64,000 bases of DNA from Prosapia bicincta (taxonomy: Eukaryota; Arthropoda; Insecta; Hemiptera; Cercopidae): positions 2,736,001 to 2,800,000 of the forward strand of contig JBAIZL010000376.1 of assembly GCA_036971475.1 (NCBI GenBank). Reading direction: 5' to 3'. Below the pieces are notes generated by a model. The model was given only the letters and a program-made list of their open reading frames with translations. It was not told the DNA's origin and searched no databases. The translations under genes and the position numbers were made by a program. Below, in pieces: positions 34,682 to 45,913 of this stretch; position 1 is the first letter of the stretch; each line of letters begins with the position of its first letter.

Positions 34682-35536
34682 TTATTTTAGGGAGGCTGCT
34701 TCCGCTTCTCTGCGTCGTTGCCGTCGCCATGCCCGCTGCTTGTTGCGCCACCGGCGTTTAGACCTGAGCTCCTTTTCCTCGTCGTCCATCATGACTTCTT
34801 CATAGAGCTGGATGTGGCCTTCTGCGAAGTTTTTGTCTGGGATGCAGACTCCCGGAGCTAGGACGAGCTCAGTTATTTCCTTAAACGATGTACCGAGCTC
34901 GTCGAACGGGATCTGCTCAGTACACGTGTCGTCGGCTTCTTCGGAGTCCCAGAAGAAGTACTTCCTCTTCAACTCCTCGACACGTGCCGGCTTGGTCTTC
35001 GGCCGACGGCGGCGACACCACACTCTCTCCCAGCCGGTAGCCACAGCAGCGGGATCCTCCCTGTACTCCGTGTTGCGGTACTTCCTCTTACGAGAGGGAG
35101 CAGCCTTCTTTGATACCGCAACAGTATCCGGCGGCGACGACGACGACGACGCAGCCTCTTTGCTGTCCGCAGGTGTTGGCGGCAGCACCTTGGGGGAGAC
35201 TGGAGGTCCCCCGAGGACCTGGTGATCGCTTCCCGGTGCGGGCGTCTGCTTCTGCCTCTTCTGTCGGCGGGGCCGGGACTCGTGCTTCGGACAGCCGCCG
35301 TACCGCTTGGACGCATGTCCAACGGTCCCGCAGTCCTTGCACTGGCCGCTCCGAGTCGTCACTCTTGATGTCCTGACGGTGACAACGCATCGGAATCCGC
35401 TGCGAAGGCTCTCCTGCAGCTCGCCAAAGAGACGCTGTAGGTCTTCCTCGCAGGCCACTTTAACGGGCAGGTAGTCCTGGCGACACGGCACCAACAGTGG
35501 TAGACGCCCATCTGCATCGGTCTGCTTGCAGCACAT
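34682..35536 (-). CDS. GC-rich ORF with one degenerate zinc knuckle, Gag-like (unrecognised)
   Basis: I do not recognise this protein. An uninterrupted 284-codon frame runs from ATG at 35536 to TAA at 34682. Around residues 65-85 it has CKDCGTVGH followed by ASKRYGGCPKH. That would be a CX2CX4HX4C knuckle if Tyr replaced the last Cys, with a possible CxxxH after it. A Pro/Ser-rich, Lys/Arg-rich middle and a very basic C-terminus (RSKRRWRNKQRAWRRQRRRE) follow. The segment is strikingly GC-rich compared with its flanks. A further open frame upstream (35708-35460) may be its 5' part after a frameshift. An ORF1/Gag of a retroelement is the best guess. It lies in a RhoL-like intron on the same strand. 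Confidence 0.45.
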   Translation of the reverse strand: MCCKQTDADGRLPLLVPCRQDYLPVKVACEEDLQRLFGELQESLRSGFRCVVTVRTSRVTTRSGQCKDCGTVGHASKRYGGCPKHESRPRRQKRQKQTPAPGSDHQVLGGPPVSPKVLPPTPADSKEAASSSSSPPDTVAVSKKAAPSRKRKYRNTEYREDPAAVATGWERVWCRRRRPKTKPARVEELKRKYFFWDSEEADDTCTEQIPFDELGTSFKEITELVLAPGVCIPDKNFAEGHIQLYEEVMMDDEEKELRSKRRWRNKQRAWRRQRRREAEAASLK

Positions 35537-35974
35537 GGTGAATGCAGGGACTCACTCTCGTGTCTTGGTATAGAGTCAAAGTGCAGGTCCAAACAACATT
35601 AAGCTGATAAGAACAGATACAGTATTTGTACACCTTCAGTACTACGTCATTGAATTCGATAAGGAAGGAAGTGGGATAGTTTTTTCTTGCTTCTGGTACC
35701 AATAGCATTGTAGAAACTCCCAGAAGGGTTCACTTTGTTTGTTTTGATTTGTTTTCACACAGTGAAGTTTTCAGGAATTGTTATAGAAAGCAGACAAATA
35801 GCAATACAAAAACACTACCCCTCTTTGTTGTAAAGTTTTTCCAAGTATAATTACATTACAAATTAAACTTTATATTTATTAATATTTTTGTACTCGACAT
35901 TCATAAAGCTTTTAGAATATAAATATAGTGTAAATTTTATTTAATGTCTGTTAATAACTATTTAATGTGTTTAA

Positions 35975-36070
35975 GGTTAATGACAGATCACAGACCAATT
36001 CATGCTTTTACAAATCGAAATGTAAAGTGTATTGTTAAAGCATGAATTGGTCTGTGATCTGTCATTAACC
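35975..36070. repeat. Perfect 34-bp-arm hairpin
   Basis: 35975-36008 (starting GGTTAATGACAGATCACAGA) and 36037-36070 are exact inverted copies with a 28-nt spacer. No element or coding context explains it. The PLE region starts about 350 bp further on. Confidence 0.9.
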
Positions 36071-36328
36071 TCAAATACAATAAATATAGTTCTATCTTTC
36101 CCCAGTTACGTTTGATCAAAATGTTAAAAATAATAAATGTGATAAAACCAGATGAAATTTTTAATAAAATTTATTTTTCGTAAACTTTATAATTTTGTCA
36201 TATGTCCCAGGGCACTTCCCTTGACCTGTCGTGTCTCCTGTAAGGATATTATCTATGCCAAGAAAAAGCATCATTTCCTTCTTTTCGAGAAAGTAGATTT
36301 TAGTGTTTTTATTTTTCAAGTGTAAATA

Positions 36329-36342
<14 letters not shown>

Positions 36343-36412
<70 letters not shown>
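36343..36412. repeat. (AT)n microsatellite preceded by (TG)n
   Basis: About 35 AT repeats directly upstream of the PLE remnant at 36416. Confidence 0.95.
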
Positions 36413-36415
<3 letters not shown>

Positions 36416-36416
<1 letters not shown>

Positions 36417-37905
36417 TAGTTATTATCTGGAGTACATCCGTTCATTCTGCAGTGCATAAAATTGCAATGAGAAGCTGCGTTTGAGGAAGGCTACTCTCAT
36501 CTGTGATCTTCGTTTTCTGATCCGTTGTCATAACAACAAAGTCCTTCCTACTTTAAAGTTGTCGCATAATACCAAAACTAGAAGATATTCCTCAGAATGC
36601 CAGTAAAGCTCTACTTGGAGAACAAATCTATCGCACTAGGAAGAACCTTGCTACCACTGAAAGGGAACTTTTCACTTTGCACATCTACCTTAGCAATGTT
36701 GTTCATCGTATTTTGTGGAATCGTATCGATACTCCAGTGGCTTTGAGATCAGAAACCAATGTAAGTCTGAAATTCATTGCCTGACTTGGTTGTGAAGAAC
36801 ATCTCTAGCTACAGCCTCAGTGATGCTGAAATCTCTGTCCTATGTAAAGGGTGTAACTTTGCCATTGCTCCTACCAGGCTTCCTCTAGAAGAAATAATAT
36901 CTGAGGTTGAAACATCTATAGCCTACATAGATGAAACTGAAGCTGAAGATTTTTGTCAAGAGGTTTGCTAATATTTTACGTACTAGCAGAATTCCTAAAC
37001 CTAATCTCAGCCCTGGAGAAAAGAGACCCCTTTTTAAACTGAAAAATAATGGAGACATTACCATATTGCCAGCTGATAAGGGTAACACAACTGTTGTTTT
37101 AAATACTTCAGATTATATGGACAAGATGAAGGAGATCCTTAATGATGATAATTACAAAGTAGTTAAGAATGATCCAACCACCTACTTGGAAATACTACCA
37201 GGCGGATTATTAAACAAACTCCTATCGATGAGGAAACTCAATCCAGGATAATTCCTCGAGAAAAATCTAGTAGATGTCCTAAGTTATATGGTTTACCTAA
37301 AATTCATAAACCGGGCACTCCTGTGAGACATATAGTAAGTGCTATTAATTCACCAATTCAGAAACTGGAGAAATATTTGGATAAACTTATGGAGTTATTG
37401 GTTCAGAAGGCCGATTCCTATATCAAGAACTCTGAACATTTTGTCCAAGACCTGTAAGGAATTCAAGTTGAAGAAGGTGATATAATGGCTAGCTTGGATG
37501 TCAGGTCATTATTTCCTAGCGTTCCCATTGATGAAATGCTTCAGAGGATGTCCATTTTTTAAGAGCTCCCTCCGCATGTCTTAGATCTGGCTGGGCACTG
37601 TCTCATAAACACTTACTTTTTGTTTAATGAACAGACACTTACTTTTTGTTTAATGAACAGTTTTACAGACAACTTGATGGTGCCCCTATGGGATTTTCTC
37701 TTTCTCCAGCTGTAGCCAATATTCTTATGACGTTCCTACAAAAGTACTTAAAAGTAAAGCTCATAAAGTATGCTTACCAAACCACGCCAACAATGAATTA
37801 TATTTGGGCGAAACTGATTCAATTTTTCAACTATTTTATAATGACTGGCATTAGTCTAACAACATTGACTATTATATTAGTCTAACAACAATAAGAACTT
37901 TCAAT
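36416..37905 (+). pseudogene. Penelope-like reverse transcriptase, N-terminal and core part, broken
   Basis: Blocks in several + frames: SDAEISVLCKGCNFAIAPT, then LKNNGDITILPADKGNTTVV (the ADKGN motif typical of PLE RTs). These are followed by PKLYGLPKIHKPGTPVRHIV, then MASLDVRSLFPSVPIDEML with the first catalytic Asp and QLDGAPMGFSLSPAVANI. These are RT motifs in the right order. Stops (for example after FVQDL) and frameshifts are many. The YxDD box and the GIY-YIG domain are not present, so the 3' part is lost. A short duplication (ACACTTACTTTTTGTTTAAT) occurs near 37610-37650. The element is antisense to the RhoL-like gene, in intron 2. Confidence 0.85.
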
Positions 37906-38065
37906 GTGAACAATCTGTCTGTGAACATTTTTTAAATAATTTATAGAATAGGAGATATTCAGTATTAAATTACAAGCAGAGATTTTGATTTAAACTTTAG
38001 ATTTAAGTACCCTAGATGGGTTGAGATCAAAGAATGTTTGCACTTCAATTTCTTAATTAATTGCA

Positions 38066-38795
38066 GGGATGGTTGATATTTTCTGTCACTGATATTTGTT
38101 TGTTGCTGATGGTACTAGTGACAAAATATGGAAAATGCCAGTTCCAGTAACAATGGTTCAATTGTAGGTTGCCTTTGTTGTGGTTGGGCAAAACGTTGCT
38201 GTCACTGGTTCTACTCTCACCGTTCAGCTCACGACTCCAATCATCGGACAGTATCATTGACTGAAGGGGGAGAGGTTGCCTCTGTTGTGATTGGGCAAAA
38301 TGTTGCCGTCACTGGTTCTACTCTCACCGCTCAGCTAACGACTCCAATCATCGGGCAGTATCATTGACTGAAGGGGGAGGGGTTGCCTCTGTTGTGATTG
38401 GGCAAAATGTTGCTGTCGCAGGCTGAAAAGTTACTGATAATTTACCAAGGCTGTCATTGATTGATTTGTTGCGGTTACTGGCTCTACTCATTTATGTCTT
38501 GTGAAGGTGGACGAATTGTGTCCGGTTTCACGACAATTATAGTTTTGTGTACAATAGACGCTATTTCGCACTTGGTAGTTTGTTCTTAATTAGGAGGAGT
38601 TTATTTTTAAATAAAATGAGCCAAAAAAGAAAAAAAGCGAGATGTGGAGTCATTTCACCAGTGTGGTATGCTTGCCTGTTATTGGCACATACAGAGGTGT
38701 CTCAGTATCCCTTGTCATCAGTAAAAGTCACTGATCCGAGCCTGGCGCTGTCATTAAAATGACTGATCCATTAAAGTCACTGGATACACCATTCC
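38066..38795 (+). mobile_element. hAT-like MITE, copy 3, with an internal 107-bp tandem duplication
   Basis: It starts GGGATGGTTGATATT and ends ACACCATTCC. The 12-bp flanks are nearly identical (TAATTAATTGCA at 38054-38065 and TAATTAATTGTA at 38796-38807). Internally a 107-bp unit starting GGTTGCC at 38167 is repeated at 38274 and begins again at 38381. Non-coding. Hairpin structure is limited to the ends. Confidence 0.75.
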
Positions 38796-39423
38796 TAATT
38801 AATTGTATTTGTATATGTTATTAGGAATGTAGTTACTTTTTTGTTATATATTTATTTGTATCTTAGAGTCTTTCTGCCAATGCTTTGGATCCATTTCAAT
38901 TCTTAGTTTATAGTTGTGCATATTGTGATTTTACTAATTTTGCAAAGTATTTAAGCTCCTATACCTAAGCATTGTGACGATTTGTAGTATTTATTAATTC
39001 TGTATAATGTATGAAATTAAATTAATCAAATTTAGTTTATTTATATAAACTGTCAAGTATAAGTTTATACTAGTTTATATATAAGTTTATCATAATATAG
39101 TTTATTTAGTAAGCAAATTACCCCCAGTAAAATTGGTTAAAAGTCAACAATAGGCAACTTAGGCAAAACCTGCTAATAGTCAACTACAACAATAATCTAA
39201 TTTAGTTAATAATAGAATAAGCACCTAAAAAATAACATATAATAATAATGAAAATAAAATTATACTTCACCAGATTAGGAACAATAAAATTTACTTCATT
39301 CTGGGGTGTAGTGGACATGCTGTAAACATTTTAAAATTTGTATGCAAATGCTTAAACCTAAACATTTTTAGGTCCATATTTATTTACATATCTTGAAAGA
39401 ATAAATTTCTTTAGAACACTTAC

Positions 39424-39538
39424 ATTTGGATAAGATAAGGGGCGTAACCTTTCGTAATCTTCTTGTCCAGCTGTATCCCATAATGTAATGTTGAAGTCTT
39501 GACCATCAACTGTTATATTATCTGCATAGTTGTCAAAC
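39424..39538 (-). CDS. RhoL: RhoL-like Rho GTPase, exon 2 (switch I end, switch II)
   Basis: The exon lies between a TGATAG acceptor (AG at 39540-39539) and GTAAGT (from 39423). Its first base completes Val55. The protein reads [20 protein letters not shown], then [18 protein letters not shown]. This covers the end of the effector loop and the G3 motif DTAGQ, whose Gln is the catalytic residue for GTP hydrolysis. It is fully conserved, with no sign of decay, unlike all the mobile DNA around it. Confidence 0.95.
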
Positions 39539-39603
39539 CTATCACATAAAAAATAAATAACTTTATAATATTATACTTTTATTTATGAAAATGATTATAT
39601 GTA

Positions 39604-40915
39604 CGAGGTGTATTCATAAAATACCCGCAATGTTTAAATTTCGCGCGTTTGGAGAGTCCGATTGTCAACATTTTTTTTTATTGTGTTTCCTGAAGTATGA
39701 CAAAATTTTCAGCTGTATTCATTGTTTACTTTATCTGTGGCAGTTGCTAAGGTTAGACGTGTTTTCATGAGCTCGGCAATTTTCGATTGTTAAAAAAAAT
39801 GGGTCAAAGAATTTGTAAGTTTTGTGTAAAAAATGAAATAAAGTGTAACAAAGTGTGTGAAATGTTAACAAAGGCCTATGGTGAGTCTGCTATGAAAAAA
39901 AACAAGTATTTAGGAGTGGTATAAGCGTTTCCAAGATGGCTGCGAAGACGATGACAAACGCCCCAGCACATCAAAAACCGATGAAAACGTGGAAAAAGTG
40001 GACGCAATGGTTATGAATGATCACCGAATCACAATCAGAGAAGTCGCTGATGATGTTGGCATATCGATTGGCTCATGCCATGACTTTTTTGCAAACATTT
40101 TGGGTAGAAACGCGTAGCAGCAAATTGTCCCAAAATTGTTGAATTTTGAACAAAAACAGCAGCGAATGGAAGTTGCTCAGGAATCACTAAATGAAGTCAG
40201 CGACGATGCAGTATTACTGAAACTTATTATAACAGGCGACAAAACATGGGGTTACAGATATGATGTCAAAACGAAGGCTCAATCGTCCCAGTGGAAGAAT
40301 TCTGGCTCTCCAAGACTGAAAAAGGCTCGGCAAGTGTGGTCGAACATCAAGGTTATGCTTACCATTCTTTGATTTTAATGGCATAGTGCATCATGAATTC
40401 TTGCCACAAGGTCAAACGATCAATAAAGTGTACTATCTACAAGTTCAACACCGTTTGCGTGAAGCAGTGCGAAGAAAACATGCGGATTTGTGGCAAAACA
40501 ATTCATGGCTTTTGTATCACGATAATTTACCGGCTCACACATCGTTGCTTGTTCGTGATTTTTTGACGAAAAATAACACTGTAATGATGCCCCAACCTCC
40601 ATATTCGCCACTCATGGCCCCTTGTGACTTTTTCCTTTTTCAAAAAATAAAAAAAACTTTAAAGGTTGGTCGTTTCACAAGCACAGATGACATTAAAAGT
40701 GCATCGCTGAAAGAGCTCAAAGCTATCCCAAAGATCGAGTTCCAGAAGTATTTTGAGAATTGGAAAAAGCACTGGCATAAGTGGGGACTACTTATCTATT
40801 AGGGACTAATATCTAGGTTAATATCTAGTGGGGACTACTTTGAAGTCGATGTAGATGAATAATTAAATATTTTTTTTAAAAAACGAAAATTCCAGGTATT
40901 TTTTGAACACAGTGG
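39604..40915 (+). mobile_element. Mariner element, third type, degraded
   Basis: TA-flanked (39602-39603 and 40916-40917), about 1312 bp. The inverted ends are partly matched (GAGGTGTATTCATAAAATAC on the left; complement ACCACTGTGTTCAAAAAATA on the right). The right end abuts an (AT)n run. A transposase pseudogene is on the + strand. Confidence 0.82.
39799..40862 (+). pseudogene. mariner transposase, multiple frameshifts
   Basis: It begins MGQRICKFCVKNEIKCNKVC at 39799. Recognisable blocks follow: the linker region, ITGDKTWGYRYDVKTKAQSS (first Asp), HHEFLPQGQTINKVYYLQVQ, YHDNLPAHTSLLVRDFL (second Asp) and PYSPLMAPCDFFLF (third Asp, DD34D spacing). There are frame changes near 39905, 40110 and 40372, and a small duplication near 40800 (GGGGACTACTT twice). 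Inactive. Confidence 0.85.
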
Positions 40916-40916
40916 T

Positions 40917-40941
40917 ATATATATATATATATATATATATA
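40917..40941. repeat. (AT)n microsatellite
   Basis: About 12 AT repeats at the right mariner boundary; they include its TA target site. Confidence 0.9.
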
Positions 40942-42710
40942 CGTCAGTCTCAGATGATGCTCGGAAATAAGGACACATAATTAAAGTTCTAGTAAGTGAA
41001 CTCACATATATACCAAGTAAGATTCTTGTTTAAGTACATTAAGTCTAGTAAAAAAATCTATATAATTTTTTTTTTAATGAAGTATTAAATTACTCGTATA
41101 AATCATCTATGGAACCTGTTTATAAGCCTTATTTATGGACTTTTATTATTTATAACTGTTGCTCTAATAAATTTTGTAACATAAATTTACTTGTTTAGTA
41201 ACTACTAAACAATTACTTGTTTATTTAAAAAAAATTTTTGAAAAAGTTTTTATATTTTTTTAAATTTTCTAAAAATTAAATATCAAGTATCTCAAACAAA
41301 TAACATGTCAAAATCAAATATTTAATTACTTAGATTATAGACCAACCTAAAGGGTAAAATGAGCAAAGAAAATCTATAACATGAATCTCCATTATTGTCA
41401 TTATGTATAAAGCCAACTAGTATTAAAGCTCAATTGGGCAATGGGACTCGGCTAAAACTAATGTATTATCAACAAAATATTTGCCATTCTCTGATAGTAT
41501 TAATACCATTGGTACATGTGAGCCTTTATCCTCTTTCTTTCCAATACATACACCTAAGGATTAAACTATTAAGTTTTATTCTTAAACAAAATAGTGGACA
41601 AACTCATTTCTAAGAGGTTTAAAAAACGAGGTGTTCTAAAATGGTTTTAGACACAAAAAATCAATATTTTCCAAATTCGTTGTAACTGATATAATGTTAT
41701 TTTTTCATTCCCATAAACTGAAATTTATGCTTAAATATAATGTTTTGAAACAAACTGAATCATGTTTTAAATTTTTGAAAGTGAAAATGAAGTAATATAA
41801 GTTTTTATTACAAGGTTGATATTTTAATTTTTCTTTATAATATTTTTATTTTACCAATATTTTGAAATAAATTTGTATTTCCTAGTAATAAAAAAAAACC
41901 TCAACAAATTTTTATTTATTATGGCAATTCTGACTCATTTTATAATATATTCAAAAATATTTTATCTCATAGTAGGAGTGAGTCATAAACTGAGTCAGTC
42001 AAATGACTCATTGCTCTGATTTATATCACAAAAATGCCACATTTTACTTTGATTTAAGTTAGTGCAATTCAATAAGTTAGCATCAGTTCTTATTAGCTTG
42101 ATGATTTGTAACCTGAGAATTTTTGAGTACATTTGGCAGCTCAGCTTTGTTCTACTTTAAACAAAATTTGATAAAAATTTTTTGCTCTTTGGGCAAAGGT
42201 ATTTCGATTGAATAGAGAATGTCATATAAATGTGCTCATGGCTTTTTGACATTCCAGATGTCATTTGCAGGCGACAGAAGGGGCTTTTTCTCTGCTTGCA
42301 TTCTGATTATCAGTTAGACTCATGGTAGCATAGAATTGAAGATAATAATTTTGCCTATCCTAATCAAGTCCCTGACATTTTTCTGTAAGGTTTTGTATAT
42401 TAATTGCAGTATATGCTTAAAGCAACAGTATCTGCCTTTCTAAGTAGTTAAGTTATCCATATCATTACTATGCATTTTGAATGTCTAATTATTCATATTT
42501 TACTGCTCAGTATCTTTATTATTTATCTGTGTTTATATACGCTAAAATTGTGTATAAATATTCCATCTTTGTAAATATACTCCCAATTCAAATATTTAAT
42601 AATGCTTGTTCTTGTTAAATGATATAAAAATAAGTTATACACTTTGACAGCAATTACTAACATGTAAATACTTTCCTATAGTAGCAATTTTGTCTATATG
42701 AGAATGGCCA

Positions 42711-42767
42711 TTTGAGAGAGATATCTCATTGTTAACTCGAGTTGACAATTGGGGACATTCTCTCAAA
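42711..42767. repeat. Imperfect palindrome centred on CTCGAG
   Basis: TTTGAGAGAGATATCTCATT on the left pairs imperfectly with ACATTCTCTCAAA on the right around AACTCGAGTT. No element assigned. Confidence 0.6.
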
Positions 42768-43414
42768 TCAGCTGTCTCCATTTATACAAAAGGTTAGTGC
42801 TATAATTAGGCAAGTGGTTACGTTTTATATATGTTAAAAGTATGTAAGTGAAAATACAGTGCCATAGCAACACCATCGCAGTGGGACATGTGAATGAAAT
42901 TATGTTGTATGTGAAAAATAAATTTTTCATGTTTTATTACAAAAACTTGCCTCTACGAACTTTCAATACATAAATAACTACTAAATATGAAATTTAATTT
43001 TAAAACGTAATTACGCATAGAAAAACTTTTCAACAAAAAGCGAAAGGGTTTGTGTATCGGTTTTCGGCAGTGATTTGTATTGTTATTTGTCGGATTTCAG
43101 CTCTGTGTGAAATCTAAGGTCAAATGAAAAAAGTTAGCCCCTCTATGAATTTCTACAATGTCAATACCAAGGAAAAGTTTACACCACAATACTATCAATA
43201 CCACTACCCTCCTCACCCCATTCAATGATGTGGTACTGTAGGTGTACATAAATATAGCTAAGTGTGAGATCAACAAGGGGTTACTGGACGGAGAGGGGTG
43301 CATCTCATTATACTGTCAACAGCATCACTATGCTGCGGAAAAGGCCATCACTGTATAAATGATTACCTCAAGATCAAAACTAACGAAATTACTCAGATTA
43401 ATAAATTAATTATA

Positions 43415-43795
43415 TTAGCTAACACTCTCCTAATATATATCTTGTACAAATTTTCAGTTGTTAATAAATGACGATTGATGTTAATAAAGTTTTTTAATAT
43501 ATTTATTCAATAATTAAATTATACAAATTTGGGGGCTCATCGGGATTTGAACTTCGAATCTTCCTTTTCAGTCTAGCATGCTTTGACATTGCGCCAACTT
43601 TTCCTTACATCTGTTTCTCAAAGATGTGTGAATTGTACTACCTTAAACTGTTGCCATGGTTATCACACAATATCATAAATAGTACTCTAAGGTTAAAAAT
43701 GAATGTAAAGAATGAAAAAAGAAACAAACGGGAAATAAGAAAACAATGATAAAATTTTTCTTTGTTGACCTCAGTGTGAATTTACTTTAAAAAAA
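43415..43795 (-). mobile_element. tRNA-derived SINE, copy A
   Basis: On the - strand, a 5' block is followed by a tRNA-like segment at about 43598-43532 with a box A-like TTGGCGCAATGTC and a box B-like AGTTCAAATCCCG. The tail block begins TATAATTTAATTATTGAATA. It is collinear at both ends with copy B at 51389-51860 on the other strand. Box A/B are the internal Pol III promoter elements of such SINEs. It lies inside RhoL-like intron 1. Confidence 0.75.
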
Positions 43796-44015
43796 TTTTC
43801 ATATTGTTTATATGATGATAATTACTTCAAAAAATCTAATCTAGTTGATTATACAAAATAGACTAAATAGGTAAAAAGATACAAAATTGTAATTGTTAAA
43901 GCTCTATAGTTAAAAAATTACATGTTAAGTTCTTTGTTTTAAAAAGTCTTTAATAGACTTATTTTAGGTAATAAAATTAATATCATATATAAAAAAGAAT
44001 ATTATTAATACTTAC

Positions 44016-44179
44016 ACAGTAGGGACATATTCCGTAGGAAACTGTTGTGTGCTGTATGTAAGAAGCATACAAGTTTTTCCTACCATGCCATCGCCTACTG
44101 CGGTAATTTTGAGAGGTCTGATGCGAGTTGGCTGTGGTTCTACCTTATCTCCACCTCCTCCATTCTTCTCTGAAGCCAT
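44016..44179 (-). CDS. RhoL: RhoL-like Rho GTPase, exon 1 of the coding region (start, P-loop, switch I)
   Basis: Rho GTPases are membrane-anchored GTP switches acting on actin and adhesion. The ATG at 44179-44177 lies eight bases after a 3' splice site (TATGTTTTAG before GAGCTGCA), so the 5' UTR continues in an upstream exon I could not place. The 55 residues begin [16 protein letters not shown], a Gly-rich leader. The P-loop GDGMVGKT follows at about 30-36, then switch I (FPTEYVPTV). GDGM rather than the GDGA of Rac/Cdc42 favours RhoL. The donor is GTAAG from 44015. The four exons sum to 609 bp, giving a complete 202-residue protein with no stop or frameshift. A longer open frame upstream of the ATG is intron read-through. 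Confidence 0.93.
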
Positions 44180-44654
44180 TGCAGCTCCTAAAACATAAAA
44201 ATAGAACTGAATTATATTTGATACATACCATACACTTATTTTTGAAGGGTGTGTGAGTTTCAAGTAATGCTGACATAGGTTATAATGACTTGCATAGTTT
44301 TAGTAAAGATAAGGGTTGTCATATAAAAATTTGCATAGGTTCAAAATAAAATGATTATTAAGTGTGAAAAATTAGTAGAAGTAGTAATTTAATGGTTTTG
44401 CCTTTGGATTAACTCAGTTTCCCTTAATGCCTTTCACTCATTTAAAAATTAACAAAGTGTTAAATTGTTATATCGTAATTGAAAAAGTTAGAATAAATAT
44501 GATGTTATTTCATGTATTATGGCATATTTCTGCAATAATCGTAAAAAAACCTAAATAGACTTTTAAAATCTTTATCACTTGTATCTCTGAACAAGTCTGT
44601 GTTAAGAAACAGAGATAATAATATGTGGGTTGATTCACTTTAGCAAGTAATATA

Positions 44655-44865
44655 AAAATTTTTTTCAAAATCAATTCCTATGTAGATCAACAAAGAAAAA
44701 TTGATTTTAGTTACTTTTTATTAAATAAATACAATTAATATAAATAAAGTAACATAACCTACGCGTTAAAACAGCTGTTCTACCGGATAACCTATAACAA
44801 AATCAGCTGTTTTATGAAATCATATGTTATCACTTATTTTAAACCAAATGGGACTAAATAACTAA
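44655..44865 (+). repeat. Interspersed repeat, copy 1 (SINE-like head)
   Basis: It shares about 45 bp (ATTCCTA...TCAACAAAGAAAAATT...TTTTAGTT) with the head of the SINEs. It then has its own body with two CAGCTGTT blocks in a small inverted arrangement. The body is found in opposite orientation at 62580-62790. Non-coding. Confidence 0.7.
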
Positions 44866-45737
44866 ATTACATAACTTGCCCCTTTTGTGAAAAGGTGTTA
44901 TTAATGATTGAAATTTTGAACGTATAAGGAGAGTGTGAACCAATAAATGGAATTGAAAAAAGGGTATCCACTATGTGCACACAAGTATATTTCTTGCCAG
45001 TCATGGTTGTTCATTTTTGTATCATCTAAAACGTGAGCTACAAATAATACTTTTACACTTTTAAAAATATGTAGTCTTTTAAAGTAGTTCCTTATTTTTT
45101 TTTTTGTATCTAGACGGCTGTTTTGGAACTTATAATCCATTTTTAACTCTACCAGAGTGGAGTCCTGAATGAAATGAAATCTACTCTGAAATAATTATCC
45201 TCAGATAACAACAAAATAGGAACCAACTTAAAGAAAGGGAATAACTTTAAAAGTGTAAAAGGCAATAATTTGTTTTGTAAAGGAAAAAAAATAAAAGTAA
45301 TGTGTAAAATTGTCTATTGACATTATAAGTACATTAAATATACTTTATTAATTGTTTCTTGTAATTATGTTTATTTATAAGTCGCTCTATGTAGAGAAGT
45401 AGACCTATCTATTTTTCTACATAAAAACCATAACATTATCTACTGTATACAGTTAATTAGAGTTTAGCTAGTAAAACCAATTCACCAAAGGTAATACTAG
45501 AAAGAGTAACTCAAAATCTCTAAACATTATCTACTGCAATTGAGAATATAAATAACTTTCCCGTTTGCAAGACTAATGTTGTTCCTCATTACTCCAACTA
45601 CAATGGTAATCCAAACCACTACTCTGTTTCAGATTCTACAGAATGTGGAGTCTTATTGTACAAATAATAACTGTTATTAACTTAATTAGAGCTTTGCTGT
45701 TAAGAACACTTCACAATGGTAAATAATAAAATTGTTC

Positions 45738-45913
45738 TCTCAAAATCTCACCACACAATAGATTATTTTACACACAGACTCGTTTCAACAACAATGTCAC
45801 CTTCATCAGTGATTGGCCACTTTGAGTAGTACCCAATGACTGATTAAAACAACATCATTGTGGAAACTAGACCTTATGTATTAATAAACTACTATGTAGT
45901 GAAATTTTGAAGA
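45738..45913. repeat. PLE-type hairpin with hammerhead-like core
   Basis: The left arm (TCTCAAAATCTCACCACA) and right arm (complement TTCAAAATTTCACTACAT) pair imperfectly across about 175 bp. The - strand of the left arm has CTGATGA at 45809-45803 and GAAAC near 45786. Stem II is decayed. Confidence 0.6.

Larger units (their letters stand above)
33762..39423 (-). other. RhoL-like gene intron 2, 5.7 kb
   Basis: A GT-AG intron carrying a GC-rich zinc-knuckle ORF, a perfect hairpin, an AT array, a PLE reverse transcriptase pseudogene and a hAT-like MITE. I see nothing in 33762-34660 or 38796-39423. Confidence 0.88.
39539..44015 (-). other. RhoL-like gene intron 1 (within coding region), 4.5 kb
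   Basis: A GT-AG intron containing a mariner, a palindrome and a SINE. In 40942-42710 and 42768-43414 I see nothing recognisable. Confidence 0.88.

Noticed and set aside
44180..44263. N-terminal extension of the RhoL-like ORF upstream of MASEKN
   Set aside because: It crosses a clear polypyrimidine tract and 3' splice site (TATGTTTTAG); the extension is intron sequence.
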